Origin: JAFKFJ01 sp963786445
Lineage (GTDB): Bacteria; Pseudomonadota; Alphaproteobacteria; Acetobacterales; Acetobacteraceae
Direction: 5' to 3'
DNA length: 64,000 nucleotides
Assembly (NCBI GenBank): GCA_963786445.1
Contig: CAWAZU010000008.1
Span: 186,001 to 250,000, forward strand
The position numbers and the translations under genes were made by a program. The notes beneath the pieces were generated by a model. The model was not told the origin of the DNA. It saw only the letters and a list, made by a program, of their open reading frames with translations, and searched no databases. Positions within the stretch are counted from its first letter, which is position 1; each line of letters opens with the position of its first letter. Shown piece by piece: positions 9,601-16,790 of the stretch.

Positions 9601-10022
9601 AGTTCGAGGGCGTGCAGCGGATCGAGGTGCATCTGGCGCCGCCGCTGCTGGCAGGGCGCGACAAGCGCACCGGGCGGCTGCGCAAGCGCGCCTTCGGGCC
9701 GTGGGTGTTGACCGCGTTCCGCTTCCTCGCGCCCCTGAAGCTGCTGCGCGGCACCGCGCTCGATCCGTTCGGCCGCACCCAGGAACGGCGGGCGGAGCGG
9801 CGCCTGATCGGCGAATACGAGGCCACCGTGGCAGAAATGTTGGCGCTGCTGTCGCCGGCGACGCTGGCCGGCGCGGTGGCGCTGGCGTCGTTGCCAGAGC
9901 GCATCAGGGGCTTTGGCCACGTCAAGGAAAAGGCCATGCGCGAAGCGGCGGCCGAGCGAACCCGCCTGCTGGAGCGCCTGCGCGCGCCGCCGGAGACGAA
10001 GCTGCCGCTGGCCGCAGAGTAG
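6606..10022 (+). CDS. indolepyruvate ferredoxin oxidoreductase, fused subunits
   Basis: A 1138-residue thiamine-diphosphate enzyme that oxidatively decarboxylates aryl- or branched-chain 2-oxoacids to acyl-CoA, reducing ferredoxin. Domains in order: pyrimidine-binding domain (about 20-400, with SGYRGSPLGGLD); thiamine-diphosphate domain opening with CSGCPHN near 416 and carrying GDGTYYHSG and NDAVAMTGGQ; a ferredoxin-like segment CEGCGDCSQTSNC near 617 plus CNKDYSCVEGFC; a gamma-type domain starting LLVTGVGGTGVV near 700; and a long C-terminal extension. Start is the ATG at 6606 behind a GAGGA ribosome-binding site. It lies 187 bases after the isovaleryl-CoA dehydrogenase gene on the same strand. 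Substrate range is inferred from family and context. Confidence 0.9.
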   Translation: MKHTAVTLDDKYQAEVERVYLTGTQALVRLPLLQRALDQAAGRNTAGFISGYRGSPLGGLDIQLWHARQHLDDNHIRFWPGVNEDLAATAVWGTQQAALLEHAKYDGVFAMWYGKGPGVDRSGDVFKHANLSGTSPSGGVLLVAGDDHACKSSTVPHQSEPAFAAALIPVLVPADLRDILELGLHGWAMSRWSGRYVGFKTVADVVDSSSSVAFALDALRMRLPDGPPPPVHIRVADQPLEMEARIHALGLPAAQDYARVNGLDRIVLDAPDPALGIITYGKSFHDTMQALADLGGASVRLLKLALVWPVDPATVRRFAAGLREIIVVEDKSAFVERQVRDILYDVPDRPRVLGRHDETGAPLLHTGGELSADEIARALASRLPQTEALRARRAFLEARAEELAHTEIAAVRKPYFCSGCPHNTSTKVIDGSRAMAGIGCHYMARWMDRSTEFYSHMGGEGAAWIGQAPFTEENHVFANLGDGTYYHSGIMAIRAAVAAGVNITYKLLFNDAVAMTGGQPVDGPMTVPQLTRQLAAEGVVRIAVVTDEPEKHAHVADFAPGVQVHHRRELPEVERAMRDTPGCTAIVYDQTCASEKRRRRKRGTYPDPPKRVFINAEVCEGCGDCSQTSNCLSVVPLETPLGTKRQIEQSSCNKDYSCVEGFCPSFVTVHGGGLRRRARVTPDDAGLPEPALPALDAPWSLLVTGVGGTGVVTIGALLGMAAHTEGRHVGVLDITGLAQKGGSVWSNIRIAGSADDLHGLHVGLGQADVVLGADLVVTAGREALGTLRRDVSRVVLNTHESVTADFVLDGSFRLPAARLRRSIVEAAGPANVDLLDATAIAAALLGDAMGTNVFLLGYAWQKGFIPLARASLLDAIALNGTAVEANKAAFAWGRLAAADLPRVLAAAGLTEKPAAPRTLDEIVAHRAAHLTAYQGRRYARRYRALVARVQEVEGRMFSGSTALAEAVARNYAKLLAYKDEYEVARLYRAAGFRDALAAQFEGVQRIEVHLAPPLLAGRDKRTGRLRKRAFGPWVLTAFRFLAPLKLLRGTALDPFGRTQERRAERRLIGEYEATVAEMLALLSPATLAGAVALASLPERIRGFGHVKEKAMREAAAERTRLLERLRAPPETKLPLAAE

Positions 10023-10358
10023 CAGCGCGGAAACCCCGTTGTGTTTCTCGCGCCGGTTGGTCATAGTCAATTAATAGCGAGTTGATGGGTGAAATATGCA
10101 AGCTCTGCTGTCCGGCATTCCAGCGAACCGCCGCAATGCCGACTCGGGCGCGGCGGCGTTCGCTCATGCCGGAGTGCTGGGCTTCGAACGCGGGGCGGCG
10201 GGAGTAGTTGCCGCCAAATGTCGTGAAATGTTAATGTTTGTTGCAGGGATCGCTGCGGTCTGCAATAAATTTTTAAAGGACAATGATGTGTCGCGCGTTC
10301 ATATTCGATTAGGAATTATCTGCGAAAAAGCCCCCGAATTGCAGACGGACACAGTCCT
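10023..10358 (+). promoter_or_regulatory. MarR gene leader with inverted repeat
   Basis: A 336-base gap with lower GC than its surroundings. It contains an inverted repeat TTGCAG (10241-10246) and CTGCAA (10260-10265) separated by 13 bases, with a third TTGCAG at 10339-10344 just before the MarR start. AT-rich stretches (AATAAATTTTTAAAGG near 10264-10279) could hold a promoter. A MarR protein binding its own leader would be typical of the family, so the repeat is a candidate operator, but this is a guess from pattern. A short frame through the region (10096-10362) lacks protein-like composition. Confidence 0.3.
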
Positions 10359-10835
10359 ATGACGCACAAGACAGGCTTTGGTTTGGTGCCGGTTGACCGG
10401 ACGCTGGCGGCGATCGCCGGCGAGGAGCAGCGGCTGGAGGATGCGGCTGCGGGGGGCAACGACAACCCCCGGGCGCTCCAGGCGCTCGCGTCCGATCCGC
10501 GCATGATCGTGCTGCGCGGCACGCTGCTGGCGCTGGTCCGGCGCGACGGCCGCGACCTCACGGCGCGCCAGCTCACCGCGTTCCTGACCGTCTACATGGA
10601 CGAGGTGACGCACACGGTCAGCAGCCTGGCCGAGCTGCTGCACATCTCGCGCCCCGGCGTCACCCGGATCATGGACCGGCTGGTGCAGTTCGACCTGGTC
10701 GCCCGCGAGGAGGACAGGGAGGATCGGCGGCGCGTACTGGTCCGCCGCACCACTCGCGGCGCCGCCTTCTTCCGCGAACTGGTCAACATCAGCCGCAGCA
10801 TCGGCAACGAATACCTCGACGCCGCGGTCGCCTGA
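10359..10835 (+). CDS. MarR-family transcriptional regulator
   Basis: A 158-residue winged-helix regulator. The winged helix lies at about residues 60-130: LTARQLTAFLTVYM, then the recognition helix region SSLAELLHISRPGVTRIMDRLVQFDLV, then the wing REEDREDRRRVLVRRT, which is the DxRR signature of MarR proteins. MarR dimers usually repress neighbouring catabolic or efflux genes and are released by small aromatic ligands. It follows the ferredoxin oxidoreductase on the same strand after a 336-base leader and may regulate the upstream catabolic operon, itself or both. It converges with the dehydratase gene; the stop lies within a palindrome. Confidence 0.85.
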   Translation: MTHKTGFGLVPVDRTLAAIAGEEQRLEDAAAGGNDNPRALQALASDPRMIVLRGTLLALVRRDGRDLTARQLTAFLTVYMDEVTHTVSSLAELLHISRPGVTRIMDRLVQFDLVAREEDREDRRRVLVRRTTRGAAFFRELVNISRSIGNEYLDAAVA

Positions 10836-10847
10836 CCGCGCGGTCAG
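10832..10847. terminator. shared palindrome at convergent gene ends
   Basis: The 16-base perfect palindrome CTGACCGCGCGGTCAG contains the stop codon of the MarR gene on the plus strand and the stop codon of the dehydratase gene on the minus strand. Its GC-rich stem could end transcription from both sides. There is no T-run, so intrinsic terminator activity is only possible. Confidence 0.4.
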
Positions 10848-12544
10848 CCTGCTGGCCGGCAGAAGGCGAAGTCGCAGCCCGCGTCGGCCTGCAGCACCTG
10901 GTCGAGGAACAGCCGCAGATAGCCGCGCTCCGCCCCCTCCGGTGGCGCGGGAGGGGTCCAGGCAGCGCGGCGGCGGTCCAGTTCCGCCGCATCCACCAGC
11001 AGATCGAGCCGGCGCCTCTCCGCGTCCAACCGGATGCGGTCGCCGGTGGCGACCAGCGCCAGCGGCCCGCCCACCGCGGCCTCCGGAGTGGCGTGCAGCA
11101 CGATGGTGCCGAACGCGGTGCCGCTCATCCGCGCGTCCGAGATCCGCAGCATGTCCTTCACCCCGGCGCGCGCCAGCTTGCGCGGGATCGGCAGCGCGCC
11201 GGCCTCCGGCATGCCGGGCGCGCCCTTCGGCCCGGCATGGCGCAGCACCAGCACGTCGTCGGCCCGCACGTCGAGGTCGTCGCGGTCGATCCGCGCCGCC
11301 AGGTCGGCCAGCCCGTCGAACACCACCGCCCGCCCCTCGTGGCGCAGCAGCGCCGGCGTCGCGGCCGAGCGTTTCAGCAGGGCGCCGGCCGGGGCAAGGC
11401 TGCCGCGCAGCACCGCCAGCCCGCCGCCGACATGGATCGGGTTGTCCCGGCTGCGGATCACGTCCTGCCCCGGCACGCGCTCCGCCGCCGCGACCGCGTC
11501 GGCCAGCGTCCCGCCGGCCACGGTCGGCGCCGACAGGTCGAGCAGCGGCGCCAACTCGGCCAGCAGGCGCGGCACGCCGCCCGCCCAGTGGAAATGCTCC
11601 ATGTAGTGCAGGCCGGACGGTTTCAGATCGACCAGCACCGGCACCTCGCGCCCGAGCCGGTCGAACGCGTCCAGATCGACCGGAATGCCGAGTCGCCCGG
11701 CGATGGCGGTGAAGTGGATCAGCGCGTTGGTCGAGCCGCCGATCGCCTGCAGCACGGTCAGCGCGTTGTGCAGCGCCGCCGGTGTCACGATCTGGCGCAA
11801 GGTCGGCCCGCCGTCGCGCGCCAGCCGCACCGCGGCCGCCCCTGACGCCTCGGCCAGCCGCACCCGGTCGGCGTGCGTCGCCGGCGCGGTGGCCGCGCCG
11901 GGCAGGGCGAGGCCGATCGCCTCGGTCATGCAGGCGATGGTGCTCGCCGTGCCCATCACCATGCAGGTGCCCTTGGTCGGCGCCAGCCGCCCGCTGATCG
12001 CGTCGATCTCCGCCGTATCGAGTTCGCCGGCGCGGTGCCGCGCCCACAGCCGGCGGCAATCGGTGCAGGCGCCCAGCACCTCGCCGCGATAGTGGCCGAC
12101 CAGCATCGGCCCGGTCGGCAGCACGATCGCCGGGATGTCCGCACTCGCCGCGCCCATCATCTGCGCCGGCAGCGTCTTGTCGCAGCCGCCGATCAGCAGC
12201 ACCGCGTCCATCGGCTGCGCGCGGAGCATCTCCTCGGTGTCGAGCGCCATCAGGTTGCGCAGGAACATGCTGGTGGGATGGGCAAAGGCCTCGTGGATGG
12301 AGATGGTCGGGAACGCCATCGGCAGGCCGCCCGCCAGCATCACGCCGCGCCTGGCCGCCGCGATTAGGTCGGGGACATTGCCGTGGCAGGGGTTGTAGTC
12401 GCTCGCCGTGTCGGTGATGCCGACGATCGGGCGGTCGAGCGCGTCGTCGGAGAACCCCATCGCCTTGATGAACGCGCGGCGCAGGAACAGCGAGAACGCC
12501 GCGTCGCCGTAGCTGGTCAGTCCCTTGCGCAAGCCGCCGGCCAT
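10844..12544 (-). CDS. IlvD/Edd family dehydratase
   Basis: A 566-residue iron-sulfur dehydratase. Cys residues in PCHGN (residue 53), GGCDKT (121) and KGTCMVMG (194) occupy the cluster-binding positions of dihydroxy-acid and sugar-acid dehydratases. The N-terminus (KGLTSYGDAAFSLFLRRAFIKAMG) and VGITDTASDYNPC look more like the arabonate/xylonate-type sugar-acid dehydratases than like biosynthetic IlvD, so removal of water from an aldonic acid is the better guess. Start is ATG at 12544 (MAGGLRKGLT); the frame stays open to 12664 but the extra stretch is Arg/Cys-rich and not family-like. It converges with the MarR gene and has no sugar-pathway neighbour. Confidence 0.85.
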   Translation of the reverse strand: MAGGLRKGLTSYGDAAFSLFLRRAFIKAMGFSDDALDRPIVGITDTASDYNPCHGNVPDLIAAARRGVMLAGGLPMAFPTISIHEAFAHPTSMFLRNLMALDTEEMLRAQPMDAVLLIGGCDKTLPAQMMGAASADIPAIVLPTGPMLVGHYRGEVLGACTDCRRLWARHRAGELDTAEIDAISGRLAPTKGTCMVMGTASTIACMTEAIGLALPGAATAPATHADRVRLAEASGAAAVRLARDGGPTLRQIVTPAALHNALTVLQAIGGSTNALIHFTAIAGRLGIPVDLDAFDRLGREVPVLVDLKPSGLHYMEHFHWAGGVPRLLAELAPLLDLSAPTVAGGTLADAVAAAERVPGQDVIRSRDNPIHVGGGLAVLRGSLAPAGALLKRSAATPALLRHEGRAVVFDGLADLAARIDRDDLDVRADDVLVLRHAGPKGAPGMPEAGALPIPRKLARAGVKDMLRISDARMSGTAFGTIVLHATPEAAVGGPLALVATGDRIRLDAERRRLDLLVDAAELDRRRAAWTPPAPPEGAERGYLRLFLDQVLQADAGCDFAFCRPAG

Positions 12545-12774
12545 GCGTCCGTCCTCCGCTGCGCCGCGCAGGCTAGCGCAGCGCGCTGTAGCCGGACAGC
12601 GCCGGCCTCGCGCCGCGCGTCCCGTGGCGCGCAGAAAGCATTTGCGGCAGCAACATCCGGCCAATTATCATTGCATCGCGCGAGCGGTCAGCGGTCCGGC
12701 CGCTCGCGCCGTCGTCGGATGTTTCCGCGATCGCGACCCGCCGTGCGCGCCGCACTTGCAGGGAGACAGACATC

Positions 12775-13404
12775 ATGCCCGAGCCATATCCGAATTCGGT
12801 CTGGGACCGCAAGAAATGGCAGACCGAGCGCGACAAGGCCGGTATCGCCAAGGGCGCCTGCTCCAAGGTCAGCGTCGGCGACGAACTCGACAAGTTCCAC
12901 AAGGAATTCGCCAAGGGGTATAGCAAATACAAAGAGGCGACACAGCGGCTGATCGACAAGATCGACATCTACGCGGCGGCCCTCGATAAATCCAAAAAGC
13001 CAGACGAAAAGAAGTGGGCGGGCCATGTGCGTACCGTAATTGTCGATAGATGCACCGAAATGATGAAGGACTTTGACCTGATCGAAAAGGCCCGCGGCGA
13101 TTACAACAAGGGCGTGCAGATCGCCAAGGCGGCCTGGCCGAAAGTGAAGACCGAGGCGCTGCTTTGGCTCACGAACTCGGATGGCGAGCCGCTGAAGGTC
13201 CCGCAGATGAAGGCATTCGTCACCGGCCTGCAGGCGGTCGATACCCACGGACGGCGGCTGCGCTACGCCACCGACGAGGTTTCCAAGGAGCTCCAGGTGA
13301 CCGCCCACAAGACCTGGTATTTCGTGGACGGGGGCGGGGCCGTCGATGTCGAGTGGGTCAACTCGACCGACCAGCTCGTGAAGAGTCTGCCCGTGCTGGC
13401 CTGA
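12775..13404 (+). CDS. lysine-rich hypothetical protein
   Basis: I do not recognise this 209-residue protein. It starts at MPEPYPNSVWDRKK behind GGGAGACAG at 12761. The composition differs from its neighbours: it is rich in Lys, Asp and Thr, with AAA/AAG codons clustered at 12860-13030, and it has no signal peptide or membrane segment. Residues 35-75 (VGDELDKFHKEFAKGYSKYKEATQRLIDKID) are predicted helical with a coiled-coil look; residues 160-200 (HKTWYFVDGGGAVDVEW) look like beta strands. It stands alone between divergent and same-strand genes of unrelated function. The lower GC hints at recent acquisition, but that is inference. Likely cytoplasmic. Confidence 0.65.
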   Translation: MPEPYPNSVWDRKKWQTERDKAGIAKGACSKVSVGDELDKFHKEFAKGYSKYKEATQRLIDKIDIYAAALDKSKKPDEKKWAGHVRTVIVDRCTEMMKDFDLIEKARGDYNKGVQIAKAAWPKVKTEALLWLTNSDGEPLKVPQMKAFVTGLQAVDTHGRRLRYATDEVSKELQVTAHKTWYFVDGGGAVDVEWVNSTDQLVKSLPVLA

Positions 13405-13576
13405 GACCGCCGCGCCGCTGATTTTCGCCGCCGGCGTCGCTGACGCGCGTTGCTGCCATCCGTTGCGGAACGCTGCGCAACCCGGCCGGCGGGTCTTGCC
13501 AGTCCGCGCGCATGCGTGCGATGTGGGCAGGCACATTGGCCGGCCACAGATCCGGCCAGGATGGGAGGGTCGTGCC

Positions 13577-14838
13577 ATGACAGCCCGGCAGATCGCCGGC
13601 GGGTTCGGGCGTCGCTCGGTCATCACGGCGACCGCGGCGGCCGGACTCGCCCAGCTGGCTTCCCCGTTCATCATCGCCGCGCGCGGCGAAACGCCGCTGC
13701 GGATCGGCATGGTCGATCCGCTGACCGGCGCCTATGCCGCGCTGGCCCGCAACGAGGTGGCCGGCGCCCAACTCGCGGTCGCGCGCCTCAATGCCGCCGG
13801 CGGCGTGCTTGGCCGGGAGGTCGTGCTGCTGGTCGAGGATTCGGCCAACGATGTCGGCACCGGGGTGCAGAAGACGCGCAAGCTGATCGACCGCGACCAG
13901 ATCGATTTCCTGATCGGCGACGTGAACTCCGCGATCGCGCTGGCGATCGCGCAGGTGGCCGGCGAGAAGGGCGTGCTGCACATCGTCTCCGGCGGCCACA
14001 CCGATCCGATCACCGGCACGGACTGCAAGTGGAACGTCTGGCGCGTCTGCGCCACGACGCGCATGGACGCCAACGCGGTGGCCGCGCTGCTGGTGCGCAA
14101 ATACGGCAAGAAATGGTATTTCATCACGCCCGACTACGCCTACGGCCACACGTTGCAGGCTGGACTGGAGGCGAATCTCCGGCGTCTCGGCGGCACCGCG
14201 CTCGGCGCCGCGCTGACGCCGGTCGGCACCACAGATTTCTCGGCCTATCTGATCGAGGCCCGCGCCGCGCGTCCCGACGTGCTGCTCCTGCTGGTGGGCG
14301 GCCAGGACGCCGTCAACTGCCTCAAGCAGGTTGTGCAGTTCGGCATCGACAAGCAGATCGCCGTCGGCGGCGCGTTGCAGGAACTGGAAAACCTGGAAAG
14401 CCTGCCGCCGCAGGCGCGCATCGGCACCTGGATGTTCGAGTGGTACTGGAATCAGCCCGGTGTTGCGCACGTGGCCGACTTCGTGGCCGATGTCCGCAAG
14501 GTGAATGACGGACGGGTGCCGACGGCGCGCCACTGGTTCGGCTTCACCTCGGTGATGACGCTTGCCCTCGTCGCGGCGCAGGAGAAGACCACGAACGGGC
14601 TGAGGCTCGCGCACGCCCTGGGCGGTTCGAACTGCCGCCGGAGGTGAAGCTGCAACCCAACAAGGTGTTTTACCGGGCGGGCGACCATCAGCTGATGAGT
14701 TCGTCCTTCGTCGGCCGGGCGCGCACGCAGGGCGCCGCCGATCCCGACGACCTGTTCGCGGTCGATGACGTGGTGGCGGGCGAGAAGGTGGCGCAGCCGG
14801 TCGCCGACACCGGCTGCATCGTGCGCTGGCCGGCGTGA
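13577..14838 (+). pseudogene. ABC transporter substrate-binding protein, frameshifted
   Basis: Nearly all of a ~420-residue periplasmic binding protein of the branched-chain amino acid/urea/amide type. The start at 13577 (MTARQIAGGFGRRSVITAT) opens a twin-arginine-like signal (RRSVIT) ending near AARGET. The mature part has LRIGMVDPLTGAYAAL, VEDSANDVGTGVQK and DYAYGHTLQAGLE, typical of type I periplasmic binding folds. The frame breaks at about 14624: in the first frame it ends NCRRR at 14647, while the other frame reads FELPPEVKLQPNKVFYRAG through to 14838. A single missing base in GGCGGTTC explains it. No permease or ATPase genes are adjacent, so any transporter partners lie elsewhere. Confidence 0.8.
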
Positions 14839-14865
14839 TCCGGCCGCGCCGTCCGGCGCCGGGGA

Positions 14866-15624
14866 CTATCTTGGTGCGCCGTGGCCGGACAGCACCTGCA
14901 GCGCGCCGCGCACGCCGTCGCGGAACGCGGCATCGAAATTGACGCCGCGTACGCCCCAGTCATGGCCGGCGCCCTGCCAGTCGAGATGCCAGGTCGCGAC
15001 CCAGCCCAGCGCCGCCTGGCTCAGCACCAGCTTGCCGGTTAGCGGAACCGGGCCGGGCGGGGAGGCGGCGGGATCGGAGGCGATGCGCCACGCCATCCCG
15101 TATTTTGCCCCGGCGTCGGCAAGGGCGGCCCTCATGCCATCGGCTCTCGGCTCCCGCGTCGTTATGTCGAATTCACCGTGCGCGCCGACGACATGCACGC
15201 GCAGCAGCAGCGTCGGCCGCGGGCCGTGCCACGGCGTGCGGCCGAGCCGGCGCAGCGCGTCATCGACGCGCTGCGGCGAAAACCGGACCGTGAGGTTATA
15301 GGGCCGGTCGGAACTGCCCTGCTCGTCGTGGTGCGGGATGCCGCTCATGCGGTCCCAATAATCGAAGCCGGTTGCATAATCGGCTGCCTGCGCGGCCAGC
15401 GCGGGCAGGCGAGGGTCGTCCAGGATCGTCGGGTCGCCCGAGACCTTGACCAGCACATCGGCGAGGCAGGCGGCGAGCCCGGCGGGGCGGCTGCGCAGGT
15501 CGGTGCCGGTGACGATGGTGCGCGCCTCATAGCGCCCGAGCTTCGGATCCTGCTCGGCGGCGAACCCAGGTGCGACGAGGCCCGCCAGAGCCACGAGCAC
15601 GGCCAGCATCCGCGGCAGCGACAT
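14866..15624 (-). CDS. DUF2066-like exported protein
   Basis: A 252-residue protein with an N-terminal signal peptide (MSLPRMLAVLVALAGLVAPGFAA, cleavage likely before EQDPK). The mature part reads YEARTIVTGTDLRSRPAGL, VLVKVSGDPTI and YNLTVRFSPQRVDDALRRLGR. These match my memory of DUF2066 proteins, a family of unknown function with a repeated VSGD-type core. Start chosen at 15624 with GGAGGGGG before it; the frame runs further upstream but loses the signal peptide logic. It converges with the substrate-binding protein gene and is divergent from the PEP-CTERM gene. Expected location: periplasm. Confidence 0.7.
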   Translation of the reverse strand: MSLPRMLAVLVALAGLVAPGFAAEQDPKLGRYEARTIVTGTDLRSRPAGLAACLADVLVKVSGDPTILDDPRLPALAAQAADYATGFDYWDRMSGIPHHDEQGSSDRPYNLTVRFSPQRVDDALRRLGRTPWHGPRPTLLLRVHVVGAHGEFDITTREPRADGMRAALADAGAKYGMAWRIASDPAASPPGPVPLTGKLVLSQAALGWVATWHLDWQGAGHDWGVRGVNFDAAFRDGVRGALQVLSGHGAPR

Positions 15625-15742
15625 GGCCCCCTCCGTCACTGACAAAAAATATAGCCGTTGTCGGACCTGCATCCGACCCGACGCGCTTGCAGGGCGCAAC
15701 ATTTTCGGTTCCCATTGTCATTCTGGTAGCACGGTGGGCGCC

Positions 15743-16774
15743 ATGTGCGAACCCAATGCAGCCGCGCGGCGCGGCGTGCCGGCCCTGGTGATCGCGGCGG
15801 CGGTGCTTGGTGCCGCGCCGGGGGCCTCGGCCGGTCCAACGGCGACCTACACGCTGACCGGCACGCTCGACGGTTCGATCGGCGCGACCACGCTGACCGA
15901 CGATCCGTTCACCTGGACGCTGGTCGGCAATCTCGGCGCGCCGACCACGCTCGCAGGGTTTCCGGCGCTGCCGGCGATCAGCGACACGATCGCGCTCGGC
16001 GGTGTCGGCACCGCGACAGCGAGCGTGCCGACCTACGTGGCCCAGAATACCGTGTCGTCCGCGGTGGGCTTCGCCAACGCCGGCTTGTCGGAGGGCATGT
16101 CCTGGACGGCGGCGGCGCTCGCCGCCTATGCGCTCCACAACAGCCTCGGCCCGCTGCCGGTCGGTTTTCAGGCCGACGCCGGTCCGCTGTCCACCTCGCT
16201 CGGCACACTGTCCATCAGCAGCGCGAGCGGCCTCGTCTTCACCGCGCAGGCGCCGCCGGTGCCGCCGATCAGCTACACCCTCACCGGCAACCTGACCGGC
16301 ACATTCGGGGGGACGACGCTGACCAACGATCCGTTTACCTGGACGATGGTTGCCAACGCTGACGCGCCGACCACCATCGGGGGGCTGCCCGCCCTGACGG
16401 CGATCAGCGACACGATCACGCTCGCCGGCATCGGCAGCGAAACGCCGAGCAGCACGCTCTATGCAGCACTCAATGCCAGTCTCTCGGACATGGGCTTTTC
16501 GGACGGCGCCCTCAGCGAGGGGCTAACCTGGACCGCCTCGGCGCTCGCCAGCTACCCGCTCGGCGACGCCATCGGCCCGCTGCCGGTCAGTTTCATTGCC
16601 GCTTTGCCGGTTTCGACGTCTGGCGGTTCGCTGGACATCACGTCGGCGAGCAACCTCGTGCTCAACGGCGTGCCGCTGCCGGCTGCCGTGCCGGAGCCGG
16701 CGACCCTGGCGCTGCTCGGAGTGCCGCTGGCGGCACTCGGGATGCTGCTGCGGCGGCGGCTGCGGTCCGGCTGA
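15743..16774 (+). CDS. PEP-CTERM protein with two tandem repeats
   Basis: A 343-residue exported protein. An N-terminal signal peptide (VPALVIAAAVLGAAPGASA) is followed by two ~140-residue copies of the same domain: the first from YTLTGTLDGSIGATTLTDDP (nt ~15848), the second from YTLTGNLTGTFGGTTLTNDP (nt ~16274). Both copies share DDPFTWT/NDPFTWT, ALPAISDTIAL/ALTAISDTITL and LSEGMSWTAAALAAY/LSEGLTWTASALASY. The C-terminus has VPEPATLALLGVPLAALGMLLRR-type sorting signal: VPEP, a membrane helix, then Arg cluster. Such proteins are processed by exosortase and linked to exopolysaccharide-producing bacteria. The exosortase gene is not in this window. Start at MCEPN chosen because it precedes the signal peptide directly. 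Function unknown. Confidence 0.78.
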   Translation: MCEPNAAARRGVPALVIAAAVLGAAPGASAGPTATYTLTGTLDGSIGATTLTDDPFTWTLVGNLGAPTTLAGFPALPAISDTIALGGVGTATASVPTYVAQNTVSSAVGFANAGLSEGMSWTAAALAAYALHNSLGPLPVGFQADAGPLSTSLGTLSISSASGLVFTAQAPPVPPISYTLTGNLTGTFGGTTLTNDPFTWTMVANADAPTTIGGLPALTAISDTITLAGIGSETPSSTLYAALNASLSDMGFSDGALSEGLTWTASALASYPLGDAIGPLPVSFIAALPVSTSGGSLDITSASNLVLNGVPLPAAVPEPATLALLGVPLAALGMLLRRRLRSG

Positions 16775-16790
16775 GGCGGGCCGCCGCGGC

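Noticed and set aside
6300..10070. A long open frame on the minus strand through the ferredoxin oxidoreductase
   Set aside because: It is antisense to a clear enzyme gene, has Arg/His-heavy, motif-free composition, and such frames are common opposite high-GC genes.
10096..10362. An 88-residue frame upstream of the MarR gene
   Set aside because: Its composition is not protein-like, it has no convincing ribosome-binding site and it overlaps the MarR start; the region reads better as a leader.
12545..12664. Extending the IlvD/Edd dehydratase by 40 residues
   Set aside because: The extra stretch is Cys/Arg-rich and unlike any family start; the ATG at 12544 begins at the conserved N-terminus.
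14866..15702. Extending the DUF2066 gene to a start at 15702
   Set aside because: The added residues precede a clean signal peptide and would bury it; the ATG at 15624 has a good ribosome-binding site.
16775..16790. A GC-rich patch between the PEP-CTERM gene and the ABC transporter as terminator
   Set aside because: GGCGGGCCGCCGCGG has only a short imperfect stem and no T-run, too weak to call.
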